Assembly (NCBI RefSeq): GCF_902806685.2
Contig: NC_048543.1
Span: forward strand, 5,746,106 to 5,810,105
Direction: 5' to 3'
From: Maniola hyperantus
Taxonomy: Eukaryota > Arthropoda > Insecta > Lepidoptera > Nymphalidae
Length of the DNA stretch: 64,000 nucleotides
Below are positions 21,124 through 34,260 of the stretch, piece after piece. The position numbers and the translations under genes are program-made. Under the pieces are notes generated by a model. The model ran no database searches. It worked only from the letters and a program-made list of their open reading frames with translations, and was not told the origin of the DNA. Position 1 is the stretch's first letter. Each line of letters opens with the position of its first letter.

Positions 21124-23750
21124 TTTACAAAACAATATGCGGTCGCACAACTTTGATAATTCTGTTGAATCTTTGTACCATTCTTGTTGGGACTTGTGGA
21201 AAGGTGTCTGACATAATATCCATAGGTGGCATGAGAGTTGCATTGCGAAAATATAGATAGCTCTTTGCTGGTCGTTCTTGTGGCGGAACAAAACGATGCG
21301 AACCATTGCATTTACCTACCAATATTTTTTTCCATAGGATGACTTAGTATTAATAGTACCTACCCTAGGGGCCTAGATAGATGTCCGTCCGGCCCATCTG
21401 TCTTTGCTGCTAATCTTCATAGTTCACACCGGGTTGTTGCAGATGCCAATACTGTGACATCCGCGGATGCGGATGTCTAAATCAATGCGAATGTTCCGCA
21501 TTTGCGGATGCGGATGTGAATATCCGTATCACCCCTGTTGGGTACCATTGTAATTTTTTGATTGGTCAGTTAGTGAACGAAGATATCAACTACTTAGTAG
21601 GTAAACCGTAACACTCCTGGTTCACACCTACTTACCTAAGTATACAATGAGCTTATTCTAATTATGTAGGTAGGTACCTTTAGTAAATAAATAATTCTTG
21701 ACCTATATATAAAATACAATCAATGTAATTAAGTATGACCTACCTACGCGTTTGATTTGCGCTATCCACATTTCACACGCCATCGCGTTGCCTGCCTGAA
21801 GCTGCGTCATTCCATCGCTTCATTGATCCAGACAGCCAACTGAAAACGGCGACAGAGGGTAGATAGGTAATATTGGTTTTAAGTAAAAACTCTAGTGTTT
21901 GCGGTACCTACCATTCTTCATACTGCCCAGGAGGCAGAAAAAGAATGGTTGATTAACAAACCAATCGCGCGGCAGCATAACTATTTTGAGACCTAAGAAA
22001 TTATTTTCAAACCTAATTTAGAGAAGCTTGAACAGAGCTGATCGCAGCTTCTGCGCCACGCGAATGCGACTACTACAGACTACAACCTGCGCTTTTTATT
22101 AGTAAGTAGGTATAGATATCATTCGTAGGTATATAGATCTAAAGAACAATGTCGATTTTGAAAATAAAAACTAGTGCAGGTTCAACTCTTGACCTTAAAG
22201 ATAGGACATAGGTCGGGAATCGAATTGGCGCTTAGAAAAAAATGCTTCATTTTACTTTTGAAATCTCGAAATCGATTAGTTTCGATGCCCCTTTCATGCA
22301 CAGACAACGAACCCTAAAAATGGTCGTTAGAACACGAAGCAGTAACTTTTGAACTCGTAAGATAGATACCATGTGGGCGAATGCTACACACTATCTAGAT
22401 CGGCGATATTTGAATCGAACCAGTCTTAATAAACAGATAGATCTGTTTACACGTTATTTTTTTACCGTGCCTGCACTCAATATTGCTAATTCATGCTCTA
22501 TTTTCCTGTTTAGGTGTACGATGTGCGAGTGTAGGTAAAGCACGGTAAAAAATACGCCATAGAGTTCCCCATAGTATTCCTGTTAGAGTTGGGACCGAAG
22601 GATTCAAAATAAAACACTTAAATATCAATATTTTATAAATATTCATAAATGTAGTTCAAATGTGATACAATCAAAATCAGAGGAAATATTACCAACTTTT
22701 ATATAAAAAGGAAACATCGTTTTCTACACTTTATCATTATTATCCTAATTACGAGCTGTAAAAAATATTTTACCATAACTATCTATAATGTATAGGAACT
22801 TGAGTCTATCAGGAATGGGGTGAAGATAATATGGTTTGCGATTCGCTTATAACTACTTACAATGTTTACTTATGGTAAAAGCAGGTGGTTTTCGATTATA
22901 AACTGTACCTACACTAAAAAAGTATATTCACCCCATCTCTAAATGTAAAGACTCGTCGAACTGAATTTGAGCTTCTTAAATAATTTTATTTAAAAAACTA
23001 ATATAAAAATGCAAAAGAAATTGTATGAACTGTCGATATTTTTTTATGATTATCATGCTAAAAGAAAATAAAAATAAATGAGATAGAGTGTAGAAAATGG
23101 TAGTAAGTTATTATATTATCATTGACTATAAATCCAATAAAACATTATTGCTAATTCAAAGAAATTCTCATATTACCATAATTTTTTTTAAAGTATTAGC
23201 ATTTTACTAGACATAGTTATTAGGTAAGTAATATTATAATATTATGGTCTTTAAAAATACTTACGCTTAAATGATAATGTTGCTTTATTGGTTTTAGAGA
23301 CATGTGAAAGAAAGCTGTAATGAATATTGATTATCATTTACAAACTAATTAATAAGAAATAACCATTTTAATACTTTAAGACATAAATAATAACACATTT
23401 TAAACAATTTAACTTGCTTTCTTTGACTTAAAATCTCTTATTACCTAAATACTTTTGACTACACTAATAGTATAACCAAGTCCGTTATGTTACATTGTTT
23501 TATCCTATACTGACGTAATATAAAAGGCGGGAGGCAGATAACTCCTTACAGCTACGGACTCAGAAACAGAGTGTGAAATCAGTCCCTATCACCATCATCA
23601 GTATTTAATAACAGAGTTCTTCACTTTACAATATTTTAATACATTCAAGCATTCAGCAATGAGTAAAATTTCATGTCATGAATCATGATTAAAATATGAA
23701 CTCAATAATAATTAATATACCATACTAAGGCCCAATTGCACAGGGACAGT

Positions 23751-24155
23751 TAAGGTTCGTACGCACCTGAGCGGCGCGGCGCGGCGCTTCAGTCCGACTG
23801 CAGAACGCGTCACCTCAGGCCGCTCGACGGTGCCTAGCGCACTACAACTTCAGTACGCGGCACCTCGCGTCACTTGCGCGTCACTTTTATACCCGTTCAC
23901 GTACGAGCGCGAAGCGCCGTGCCGCGCCGCTGGGTATGTCGCACTAGCGTCACTGCACTGCGCGTCGCTTCGCTGCGCTTCAAAATATTCTCTCCAGCCG
24001 TGCCGCGCGGCAACGCGCGGTGAAGCGCTGTGCAGCGCCGCTCTAGTGCGATATGCGCCATACAAAATGATAGAAATGATATTTTGACGCTCTGTGCCGC
24101 GACGTGCAGCTCGCTGAAGCGCCGCGCCGCGCCGCTCAGGTGCGTACGAACCTTA
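23751..24155. mobile_element. GC-rich TIR element with perfect ~41-bp inverted ends
   Basis: The ends 'taaggttcgtacgcacctga' and its exact inverse extend through repeated 'gcggcgc' to 'cttcag'/'ctgaag', about 41 bp each. The flanking TA dinucleotides fit a TA target duplication. The 405-bp body is rich in GCGC and stands out from the AT-rich surroundings. It is non-coding. The element at 30801-31055 has a similar layout. Confidence 0.8.
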
Positions 24156-24172
24156 CTGATTTATAGTCCGTA

Positions 24173-24315
24173 CAAAATGACTCGTCACGCGCCATTTTAA
24201 ATATATGGGTCAACTGTCATGTCAAAAGTACGGTTTACCTTTAAAATAAGGACTAAAATCATACTTTTGACATGAAATTTGACACAAAAACGTAAAATGG
24301 CGCGTGAGGAGTTAA
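24173..24315. mobile_element. TIR element ('ctcgtcacgcgccatttta')
   Basis: Left arm 'actcgtcacgcgccatttta' pairs with 'aaaatggcgcgtgaggagtt' on the right, and 'catgtcaaaagta' pairs with 'tacttttgacatg'. It is a MITE of about 140 bp lying almost directly beside the element at 23751-24155. Confidence 0.75.
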
Positions 24316-25994
24316 ATTTTACGAGTTATAATAAAATTTTGTAATGACTTTTTGGCAAAAGCATAATTTGGTTGCCAAAAAGTGAGAGCATTAAAAATAT
24401 TTGCTAAATCAAGTGTGCTTGTAAGAGTGGGTCTGAGGCCCATTTGCACAAGGACGTAATTTAATTTTATAATGCTGTCTAGACAAAAGCATACTGTTGC
24501 TGAAGTAACAACATTACAAAATATAGCTAAATCAGTTTAGTGTTTTTGAGCAATGTTACTTATCTAAGTTAAATTATTTTTACTAATTTTAATAATGTCA
24601 AAATATTTATATATACTATATTATATTATGTATAAATGAAACATTTACTGTCATTTAAGAAATGAACTCTGCTATTAAATATATTTTTGTATTATCAAAA
24701 ATCTTGTTGCTGTTCCTAGTATTAAAAAGTTAGAAACACAAATGCAAAAATAAATTACATACAACAGTCATGAACAATTAGCTTATGTCATACAACTAAC
24801 AGAATTAGGGAGATTCTACGCAAAATTTAACATTACATTTTTACTATCATGATTGACTCAATTATAACTAGAGTTATACACTGAATCTCACATAAAACTG
24901 TCAGTTACATATACTACTAAACACCAGTATCACAATATCATACACACATATAAATAACTACGTAATTAAAATCACACACATACACACAGATACGACCAAA
25001 ATTGTGGCTCGAACTAGCGTAACTTAATAATGAATTAATGATCAGTCTTAACAAATTCATATGACCCTTTAAGCAGGATCACGGCACTATTTTATACTTT
25101 TATACAATACATTGTACATCACTCTGCCACTGAGTCAAACTTAAAATACATTCAAACTTAAGAAGATACTAACAAAAAAAGCAATGCTGGTTAAATTTTT
25201 AACATAAAAGATCAGCACAATGAAGCAAACAGTAAAAGTACTATACACCAAGTTATGAGCTGGAAAAACCTATAATTTCTAAATCTAGTAAAGTAAAACT
25301 ATAAATAACACTTTCCACATCAATCTATGATGTACTCAAGATGATTCATATCATACATTACACTATACTTGATATTTCCATCAGCAGCAGGAAACAGCAC
25401 AGGCCTGCCTGCCTACAAGCTCTATACAATAAAATCTTGATCAATATAACATGATCAAAATAGTCACAACTCATTCACATGAGATTCTGTCAAGGTAAGG
25501 TAGAAATGAATATTTTTTAACAGAATATTAGTTTACAAATAAATGGCTATCCATTAAATAGTCAGAATATTTCAAAAATGATTTAAATACACTTTTGTAA
25601 ACTAGTCGGGCTTACATCGAACAAACATGTTAGTATAGCCATAATCATCCATATTTGTAATCAGTTTTGTAAAATAGAAACTCAAACAGATTTTACAAAT
25701 CATAATATACAACTTTTGAATGATCTATAACAATTTTCCAAAACAGTAGCTTTAGAATTACAGGTCCAATTTGCTGGGTTCAACAGTTTGTGATTTCACA
25801 TGTAGGTTTTCTCTATAACATAGACAAATGTAACTTAACATAGTAAATGTTATTACATACAGTGAGAGCACTGCACCATGAAATGCATTAAATACATATT
25901 GAAAAAATCTTGATTTTAAGAATGAATAAAAGCATATAAATTTTTTTTTAAATAGAAATAGCGAGCGAGCAGGCGGGTCACCTGAGGGCTTAAC

Positions 25995-26089
25995 ATGCAC
26001 CCTACGAGAAAATTTTGTCTACACATTTTCTCGTGTTTATTCATTATAACACAAGTAAATCCGTAGACAAATTTTTCTCGTGGGTGCAT
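25995..26089. mobile_element. Small TIR element
   Basis: The arms 25995-26022 and 26063-26089 ('atgcaccctacgagaaaatt' and its inverse) are almost perfect complements around a 40-base loop. It is a foldback or MITE. Confidence 0.7.
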
Positions 26090-26940
26090 ATTAGGTGTGC
26101 TGATGTTAAGTGTGAGTAATTTATTTTTCATTTAAAATAACTTAGACATAATTTTCTTATCACATTTCCAATCCTTTAGCTATGGTCAGAAATTAATGTT
26201 ATTTCTCAAACCCCTGATAGTGGTCTCAGCTCAAGATTATTTATTTTTTGGGATACAGAATCACGTGGAATGCATTACTAATAAGTTAATAAATAATTAT
26301 TATTATTGCCACTAACAATAACTTACCAATATCAAATATAAAATCACTGGAATTTTTAGCGACCTACCACACTGGATTACTAGATATTGGATAATTCTTT
26401 GTTGATTAAGATTTTTATAAGTTTAAATTTTATTTCATTTTTTCTACTACCAGATGTCTTCACTCTTCTTTACACTAAATATAAGTGAAAAGATGCTGCT
26501 AGGGTATAACTGAATGAATTTTTAAAATTATTAACCACTACACAAAATATAGTATTATGTGACACATCACACAGCTGATATATAAATGTAAAGAAATTAT
26601 CAGATGTATATAGTAGCCGCATGCCTGCATTATATTATTCATAATAATTTAAGAGCTAATACATTTATAATTACTTTTTGAAAATAATTCCCATTAATAG
26701 ATTCTTAGTAGGTTCCCATTAGGTACAGTCCGCGCCAATTAAATAGTCGTTCTTGAAGAAGAAGCGCAAGACGCGTCGCAATAGCATTTTTTAGGCGTCA
26801 GTGGTGCGCACGTCGCTCCGCGCCGCACCCCGCGTTCGTCATCTACATAAGTGTGAGCGCTACATCCGTACACAGTACACGAGCGCGTGGAACAATACCT
26901 GCACGAGCGCGCACTCGCATCATAAGTCAGACGCGATTAT

Positions 26941-27531
26941 TTAACTGCCAGGAACTTTCTGGATAATATATGCTAACGTTTGTGCTCGGGCCAACATAAC
27001 TTTCAAGTAAATAATTAAATTATGATAGTTACTGTCTAACATTTTGTTTAATCCATCCTTGTCATTTTTATTCCTCATTAAGTTGATGGTTTTGTCAAAC
27101 TCTTCCCATTGGGGCCAGTCCTCTAAGTATTTCTTCATAATGGTTAAGTAGATTTCCCCCTCCAATTCATGGATATCTCATAAGTTGATGCCAAACTCCT
27201 TGTAATGTATGTCAACAAGTTCAGTGTTTGTCAACACTGTACTCTGTTTATTTTTATTGTTGATCAGCCACTTGAAAAGTTGTATGGGCAGTTTATCTAT
27301 ATCCTGATCCGATTATGTAAGAATAACCATTTAATTGCTATAGCAATCGTCAAGAAATTATGCATTTTGATTGGTTGATTCACTGTTTACATTTTTCACA
27401 GCCAATCAAAGAGCAGAATTTCTTGACAATTGCGATTGCCATGAAACGGTTATTCTTACACAATTTGGGGGGGCTGATTCATCGTCATCCGAATTAATGG
27501 CAACAATATCTGTAGCTTCTTGCATCACCAT
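26941..27531 (-). pseudogene. Degraded coding remnant with an in-frame stop and a MITE insertion
   Basis: On the minus strand an ATG at 27531 opens a frame beginning MVMQEATDIVAINSDDDES. It is broken by a TIR element at 27318-27458. After it, a frame resumes near 27310 with DQDIDKLPIQLFKWLINN and runs to FGINL, where a TGA interrupts. It then continues IHELEGEIYLTIMKKYLEDW to IIQKVPGS and TAA at 26941. Removing the insertion and ignoring the stop would give about 160 residues, acidic at the start and probably helical. I do not recognise the family. No introns are evident, so a processed pseudogene is possible. Confidence 0.5.
27318..27458. mobile_element. TIR element inside the remnant at 26941-27531
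   Basis: The ends 'taagaataacc' and 'ggttattctta' are inverted, and complementarity continues to 'gattggttg'/'gccaatca'. The terminal TA suggests a Tc1/mariner-type target site. It is a non-coding MITE. Confidence 0.75.
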
Positions 27532-28093
27532 TCTGCTTTAGATAATGTTTCGGTTATTTTAAATTTATTCAGTATTTATTACACCAATTTGAGCACCCCA
27601 GACCAAGGAATATAATATTTACAATATTTGAATTTTGAATGGTATTAACTATCCTTTCATTATTGCTGTTTCAATAACAACCTCTTTACATCAATCTCAG
27701 CATTATTGCTTGCATTCCATAATACGCTGAACATTAAACATCATGGGGAAAACTAAAGAAATTAACTAGGGAAGAAACTGAATGCCTACACTGAAATAAT
27801 GTCAAACATATCGTATTGGCACGCGGCACATTGTATTACTAGTCATGTTCACCCATTCTTATGAAAATCAGTCATTCCTCGATCAATCAATAACTGTATT
27901 AAGGGTGAGTAAATCAATAATAATCATAAAACATAATTAATTTGAGACTAAACTAAGCACAGCGCCAATCAACTTACGTCACTTGCATCAATCAGTAAAG
28001 GGTAAGCCCGCACTGCAAAATATCGCGATTTTTCTCACAAATTCTGCAGAAAATCGCATGGTGGGTGAACTTTCATAGTCCGGATTTACCCTT

Positions 28094-28112
28094 CCCCCCC
28101 CCCCCCCCCCCC
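28094..28112. repeat. Poly-C run of 19 bases
   Basis: This homopolymer lies 174 bases downstream of the TFAP4 stop codon, so it reads as a G run in the 3' UTR on the gene strand. Its true length may be uncertain because homopolymers sequence poorly. Confidence 0.85.
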
Positions 28113-28285
28113 TCAATCTCACACTCAACTTAACTTCAAAGCGTTATAAACGAAACACAGACTTATCAATTTGTCACTTTGGAAAAGGTGTTTATACAAC
28201 TAAACAAAATATTCGAGGAGGATGAGGTCTCTTCAAATAGACGCGATTTATCGAGCGGAAAATCCACAACTAGTTAGTAATACAA

Positions 28286-30111
28286 TCACGAATGCTTCAC
28301 TACTATAACTCCTGGTCGCTGTGGCGGAGCTCGTTCCACTTTTTTTGTCAACGCCAGAGGGGCATCAGTGCCTACTTCTCCGAACAGGTGATCTCCCTCC
28401 AAGTGACGGATGGCCTCCACAATGGTCTCTAAGTTCTGGCGGCTCGTGCTGGGCAGATACAGCCGCGAGGGAGCATCATGAGCAGCATCGGGCAGCACCT
28501 CTACTTCCACCCGAGGCTCTGCCTTAATGGCTGCTTCCAGCAGAGGGGCAGCCACTGCAGGTGGTGCTTCTGGTGCTGGTGGTTCCTCCACTTCAGATTT
28601 CTCCATTTTGCAGTCAACCTCTTCTGTTTCTTCATAGTGACCTACCTCATGTGTGCTCTGTGTCTCCATGGTGGTGAGACGGTCTTCCAGTAGACGCCGC
28701 AATTGCTTCTCACGTTCCAGCTGCACTCGTAACTCTCCACTCTCAGATTCCTTTTTTTGGCTGATTCCAGAAACCGTTATGACTGGTACAGGTTCCGGTG
28801 ATCTTGAGTTTATAATCGTATCATCAGTGGAATCAGGAATTATGGAAGGAATATGAGTTATAATTTCACTTTTCCTCTTCTTTAGGGGTATATCTCCTCC
28901 TTCATGTTGGTTCAGCAACCTCTTCAGTTGACAGTTCTGAGATAGAAGCCTCGTTTTTTCTTGTTCCAGTGAGTAGATGTATTCTGCAGTTTGTTGCAAT
29001 ATGGCAGCCTACAAAAAACAAATCCATTAGATATCATGAACATCAACCTATCACTGGCTCACTACTGAGCACGGGTCTCCTCTCTAACACATACAAATAG
29101 CTATTAATAGACTGTAAATAAATTATACTTACTTTACTTAGTTTTTCGCCTTCATGACGTGGTAGCAAGGTGCGCAATGCTTGGAAGCCTGCATTTATAC
29201 TCTGCATACGCCTCCTTTCATTGCTGTTTGCAATTTCACGCCGAATTCGCTTTTCTGCTTCCATGGTTTTGCTACCTGGTGGCAATTTGTCGCTTCTGAA
29301 AATGTTTAAAACCCCAATTAATTTTAAAATTAAACAGAGGCTACGTAATTGTTTAAAAAAAAAAAAACAATGAATCATACATCTAAGTAGGTGTTATTAA
29401 TTTTTTTTAAGTTAACAGTTTATAACTTAACAATATAATGCAACAGTGGCACTACCCTGCCACCAGATCATTTGGAGGTTGAATTTTGGTCTATAACTAG
29501 ATCAAAATCAAAACTATTTATATTATTAATGTTGTATTACAGAATTCATATTGTTTTTATTAATTTATTCAATGCTTATTGCATACTTTACAGCAGAAGT
29601 AAATAACCTCATACATTATGATCCTGTGTGCACGACATAGGTACATATCATAGGTTTATTTTATCTGCTACATATATTCATATTTATTAAGTGGAATACA
29701 TTTACAAATGTATATTCGTATGAAAACATTATAATTTCATCATGTTGACAGGTCATACTGAACACTATATGCGGTATGTTTGATACTCGCGAGTGTGATA
29801 ACGCTTACTACGCCTATTTGATTCGTCCAAACATGGCGGCCCAACAGCTGACTATGGACCGGCACAGGGCGGGAGCAAACTCATATGGACCCATAATAAT
29901 ATGTACTCATCACAAACATTACAGTTCATATTGTTATGAAAGAAACTGTCATTATTCATGAATGTAATCACCATAGCTGATACTATCGTTGCAAAATCTA
30001 TAACCACGCCGGTTACACCTACCTTGAGTTAGCGTGATCAGATGCTTCTTCTTCGTACAAGTTGTAGTCTTCTATTTCTAGTAAACAAACGTCATTACCG
30101 TGTAATGACAT
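28286..30111 (-). CDS. TFAP4: Transcription factor AP-4 homologue (bHLH-leucine zipper), complete
   Basis: Coding exons are 30111-30023, 29295-29133 and 29008-28286, with GT-AG introns of 727 and 124 bp. The product is 324 aa. Residues 45-98 are the bHLH domain: basic region EKRIRREIANSNERRRMQSI, helix 1 through FQALRTLLP, loop HEGEKLSK, helix 2 AAILQQTAEYIYSL. A leucine zipper continues directly (L98, L105, L112). A second coiled coil (LRVQLEREKQLRRLLEDRL) follows, then an acidic, Pro/Ala-rich stretch and a conserved-looking VIVVKHS end. AP-4 binds CAGCTG E-boxes as a homodimer in the nucleus. The Drosophila counterpart is cropped (crp). The exon junction K84/A85 falls inside helix 2 of the domain, and splicing restores the family sequence exactly. 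Confidence 0.95.
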
Positions 30112-30800
30112 TACTCAGGCACAAAACAACGCAAATGATTAAATCCACATCTAAACCACTTTAGTTAGAACAGAAAATCGAAATTAGTTTTAGCAAAGCC
30201 ACAATGGCGGGAAATGACAATGAGTCTAGTCAGGTGACGCTACAGGGATTATTGACTTCACCACACCGTTAATCACTCACATCACACTAAAAAACACTTG
30301 TAACTATAGAATAAATTCTATGTATTAAAATGTTCTTTATATTATAAAGAAAACTTTTAAAAACAGTATTAAAAGGATAGAGTCAAGGGCAACTTGAGAA
30401 ACGCGACATCGCGACATATCGATGCATTTGCCCATAGAGTTAAGCCATAGACAATTAATCAAATCAAGGCATCGTCGTCGGCTCCGGTCACTGTACAGTC
30501 GTCACGGGTAACATTGTAAACTAGTCAAACATTGTGAGTAGCTCAGGCGTGGCTCAGGCTAAGAAATAGACTTCTCAGACGCGTATACCCGAAAGGGACA
30601 AAACAACAAAAGAAATCATACTTACCGCCACTAAACACACCAGAGTATGATAGTACACCAAACAAATATTGATTACGTCACCACTAGGCTATCACAGCTT
30701 TACGGAAACTAACAGTAATACATAGTTACGTGGATAGTTAGTACATATATAATACACTTAAACCTAAATAGTTAGTCTCCAATGAAAAGTATTGCACTTA

Positions 30801-31055
30801 TAAGGCGCAATTTATATGGGAAAGGCGGGCACAGGCGCGGCCATAGAGAAGGATTGGTGCGGTGAAGATAATATGGTGCCGCTGCCGCTTCAAAACCTAT
30901 TCATACAAAATGTATGAAAGCGACGCGTCGTGACTCGTGAATTATAATACTCAGACGGCGCGGGGCGCAGGCATGCCTCTTTGCTCCAAGCGTTATTCGT
31001 TCGACGTCTGCGCCGCGCCTTTGTTTTACGCTTTATCTGTATAAATTGCGCCTTA
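30801..31055. mobile_element. GC-rich TIR element ('taaggcgcaattta')
   Basis: The ends 'taaggcgcaatttata' and 'tataaattgcgcctta' are inverted, with a GC-rich interior ('cggcgcggggcgcagg'). Flanking TA fits a TA target site. It shares its general design with 23751-24155 but not its TIR sequence. Confidence 0.7.
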
Positions 31056-32744
31056 ACGTTATAATATTTTGGTACGAAGCCCTTCGTATGCGAGTCCGAC
31101 TTGCACTTCACTTCACTACAAATATTATGTAAGTTTAGGAACACCCTAAACTACATCACACAAAAGTTTTTTAATGGCATCCTAAAATCCACTTTAATGT
31201 TGTGTTTATATTTTAGACAACAATAAATTTAAAATAAAAAACAACAATAAATTATTGTACAAAATTGATTTATATTTTGATTTGAAACTTACGGCAAAAT
31301 AATATTTCGGCGCTAAGCTATATTTATACCAATGTTACCCGTTTTTACTGTACTCTATGTAAAATAACAAGGAGGTTGGACTTGGATTTAAAATAAGAAA
31401 AAATTGAACGCGCCTGTAACTTTCGGTTGGTGCTCCCGTCCATTGATTATGTTGGCATAACTGAAGCGTCTCGATGCTATTGACCAATCACAAAGAGTTT
31501 CAATTTTGAATTTGTTCTCGGTGGGTGGAGATTTTGCCTTGTCGCCATATTGTGTTCGGCTGTGTGTGCTGGAAGTGAAATAAATTAATAATTTTGGTGT
31601 AATTTCTTTGCCCACACTGTTCGGATTAAAAAGCCTTAAGGTAATATCAAAACTAGTATAAGTTTTTGTGATAATTATTTTTAAGATATCCCGTGTGATT
31701 CCCTACGCCTATGTGCCGGCTGTTTGTGCAGTCCTTTATCGTTGCTTTTAAAATAATTAGGTACTTTGATAATCGTACTTTAACTATGCTCTGCTTCAAA
31801 ATATTAATTATGTTTATTATATTATAAAACAACATTTCCATTTATTTTCTAGAAGTTGAGGTAGGTACCTACCAATTATTTCTAAATGTGTTGAGGTAGA
31901 TAGGTACCTAGCTGTTAACTTTTTACTTTTTCATATTCCTGTTGAAATTTATCAAAGTGAATTATACTTACCTAGCAGATGAAATATTAATTAAAGGAAT
32001 AAAATGATCAATACATAGAGCTAATGCATTCCGGGAAACCCTGTTTTCATGCATTCACTAATCGTATCGAACGATGAATCATCGTAACTCAACCGGTGCA
32101 CAGTTCGCTAAACAAAGGTTTTTGGTATTACCGATTTCATATTGTCAATTACATTACAATTTACTTCACTGTCCTCGATGTGTACAAAATTAAGTCTCCT
32201 AGAAATATTGGTTGAAAGAACACGACAGTAAAAGTTGTTTTTGTGGAAAGTGTTTATATGCCCACATCTGCTAGTAAATTTATGTTAAGAAATAAAAAAA
32301 ATATTTTTAAAAATCTGTTATTCCATTTTACAGTACATCTGGTTATTATTTCATATTGCACTATGAGATGCCTCCACCTTTGTTAGCTGTGATTTTATAA
32401 CCCTGCCGTATAAAAAATTCTATGTGTCACTCTCCAAGTCATTTAACTGCATATACCCATGGAAAAAGTTAAATCCATCAGTTCTGATTGAAAGACAAAC
32501 ATACACACTTTTTCGTTTAATATAATATTAGTAAAATTTTGCGAAATCATTAAGTAAGAATAGAATAGAATATATTTTTATTCAAGTGAATTTTTACAAA
32601 TGCTTTTGAATCACCATCTAGTTTAATTTACCCCTGGTTGCCGAACGAACAATGCATAGTTAAGTGTGCTTTTGCTGTACACGTGGTGAAAATGACACAC
32701 CCGTCAACTTCAAAATAAATAGCTTATTAGTTTCTTACTAATCT

Positions 32745-32936
32745 CATAAATCATACTAATATGATAAATGTGACAGCCAGCTTTTCATGGCCCAACAGTT
32801 TAATCGATTTTGATGAAAGTAAGCTTACATCCCAGGGAAGGACATAGGCTACTTTTTATCCCAGAAAATCAAGAGTTCCCATGGGATTTTTAAAAAACCT
32901 ATCCACGCGGGCGATATCGCGGGCATCATCTAGTTG
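32745..32936. repeat. Lep1-like interspersed repeat
   Basis: It runs from 'taatatgataaatgtgacag' through 'taatcgattttgatgaaa' to 'gatatcgcgggcatcatctag'. Confidence 0.65.
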
Positions 32937-34220
32937 GCGTCGATTCTGATACATCGCTAGAAAGGAGAGAAAATGAAAACTAATACTTAAAATTTTAAAA
33001 AACATAAAATTTTAGTGCTTCTGAACAAATCTGCCACCTTAATTTACAAGGTTTGACAGTTTTAAATTAAAATAGATTTGTTAGTCCTTTTCTTGTTACA
33101 TTGGCAAGAAAAAGATGTGAATAGATACTCGAAAATTTAGTTGCCATCAAAATCAGTAGCATTATTCTTGTTGAAAATGATAATATATCTAAGTACACTT
33201 TAATTAATTATCTACCACTACACTATCAGTGCTGCAAATGTTTACTGATGTAGATTCAGCTATATTTTCCCTCAAAAATCATTCAAAGTCAAAGTCAAAT
33301 TATTTCTTCAAGTTGAGTATAGGTACCTTTGTACACTTTTTTAATGGAATTTTTTTGAATTTTTAAGATGTGGAATGTGTGTCAAACTTAAAATTAAAGC
33401 TACTCAAGTTCCAAACGCGCCCTGGTCTGAGAAGAGCCCACAACAAACTCGACCAAATCTTATTTTCATTATCACCACTTCACAAAATCACTTAAACTTA
33501 TTAGAACCAACAAAGCTGTTAAGCAAGTCATCCCCAAGCTTTCTTATCATTTACATAAATCCACTTTGTAATAAGATTTTTCAAAAAGTTTGGAAGTTGT
33601 TGAGAGACACCTCCAATATAATATATTATGTATCTTCTGGGAGCTTATTATAAAAACTTTGCTAAATTGCTGAAAAAAATAATAATATGATTGTCTCTTG
33701 AAATTTATTGTCTGTGTTCAGCGCTGCTGTAAGTGTGGAATACACAGTTTCATACTATTATCCATATGAACTGTGAAAATAACCTAGAGGCTACATTTTT
33801 ATCCTGGAGTCCCATGAGGAAACAGTTATCACACAGATAAAGTTTCGGGTGATATGTACCTACCATTCAAATGATTGAAATAAATATTTTTCATTCATTA
33901 ATTAATTACTTAAATTACTCAATGAAATCGAAAAATTTAAGCCTATTTAGCCTGTCATGCTTATTCAGATTTATTAATTACATCCAGGATGAAATCATAT
34001 TAAGGAAACCACAATTTAATGTGGAAACAACAGATTTGATTATGATAATATATTATTTTAACAGCTAATAGCAGGAATTCAGTAAGTCAAATGAATCTGA
34101 TTTATATTAAAAAGAAGGCTTTTTATGGTTCATGGAAACCCTTTGTTTTCCCAGGATAAAAAGCCTCGATCACTCCTCGAACAGACCAGCCCACAAAAAA
34201 TTATTTTAAATTAATTAATA

Positions 34221-34260
34221 GCCCATTAATTTTCAATGTTTCACATTGAAAATTAATGGG
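34221..34260. repeat. Near-perfect short hairpin
   Basis: The arms 'cccattaattttcaatg' and 'cattgaaaattaatggg' (17 bp each) are perfect complements around a short loop. It stands alone, like the hairpin at 6058. Confidence 0.75.

Larger units (their letters stand above)
18326..28285. other. Ten-kb spacer between divergently placed serpin and TFAP4 ends
   Basis: No intact gene is seen. The left part should contain the serpin's non-coding first exon and promoter, embedded among repeats. The right part contains the TFAP4 3' UTR, of unknown length. Between them lie interspersed repeats (18355-21123), TIR elements (23751, 24173 and 25995), the remnant at 26941-27531 and a poly-C run at 28094. About 21400-23500 and 24400-25900 are AT-rich with nothing I can name. 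Confidence 0.55.

Noticed and set aside
21075..21322. Three overlapping minus-strand frames of 65-78 codons
   Set aside because: They overlap in all frames in a repeat-rich stretch, and none shows a domain or splice support.
27160..27185. In-frame TGA in the remnant as a selenocysteine codon
   Set aside because: The frame is also broken by a MITE and no SECIS-like element is apparent, so decay is the simpler explanation.
33375..33653. 92-codon plus-strand frame
   Set aside because: It lies in AT-rich, repeat-like sequence beginning near 'caaagtcaaagtc', with no domain recognised and no splice context.
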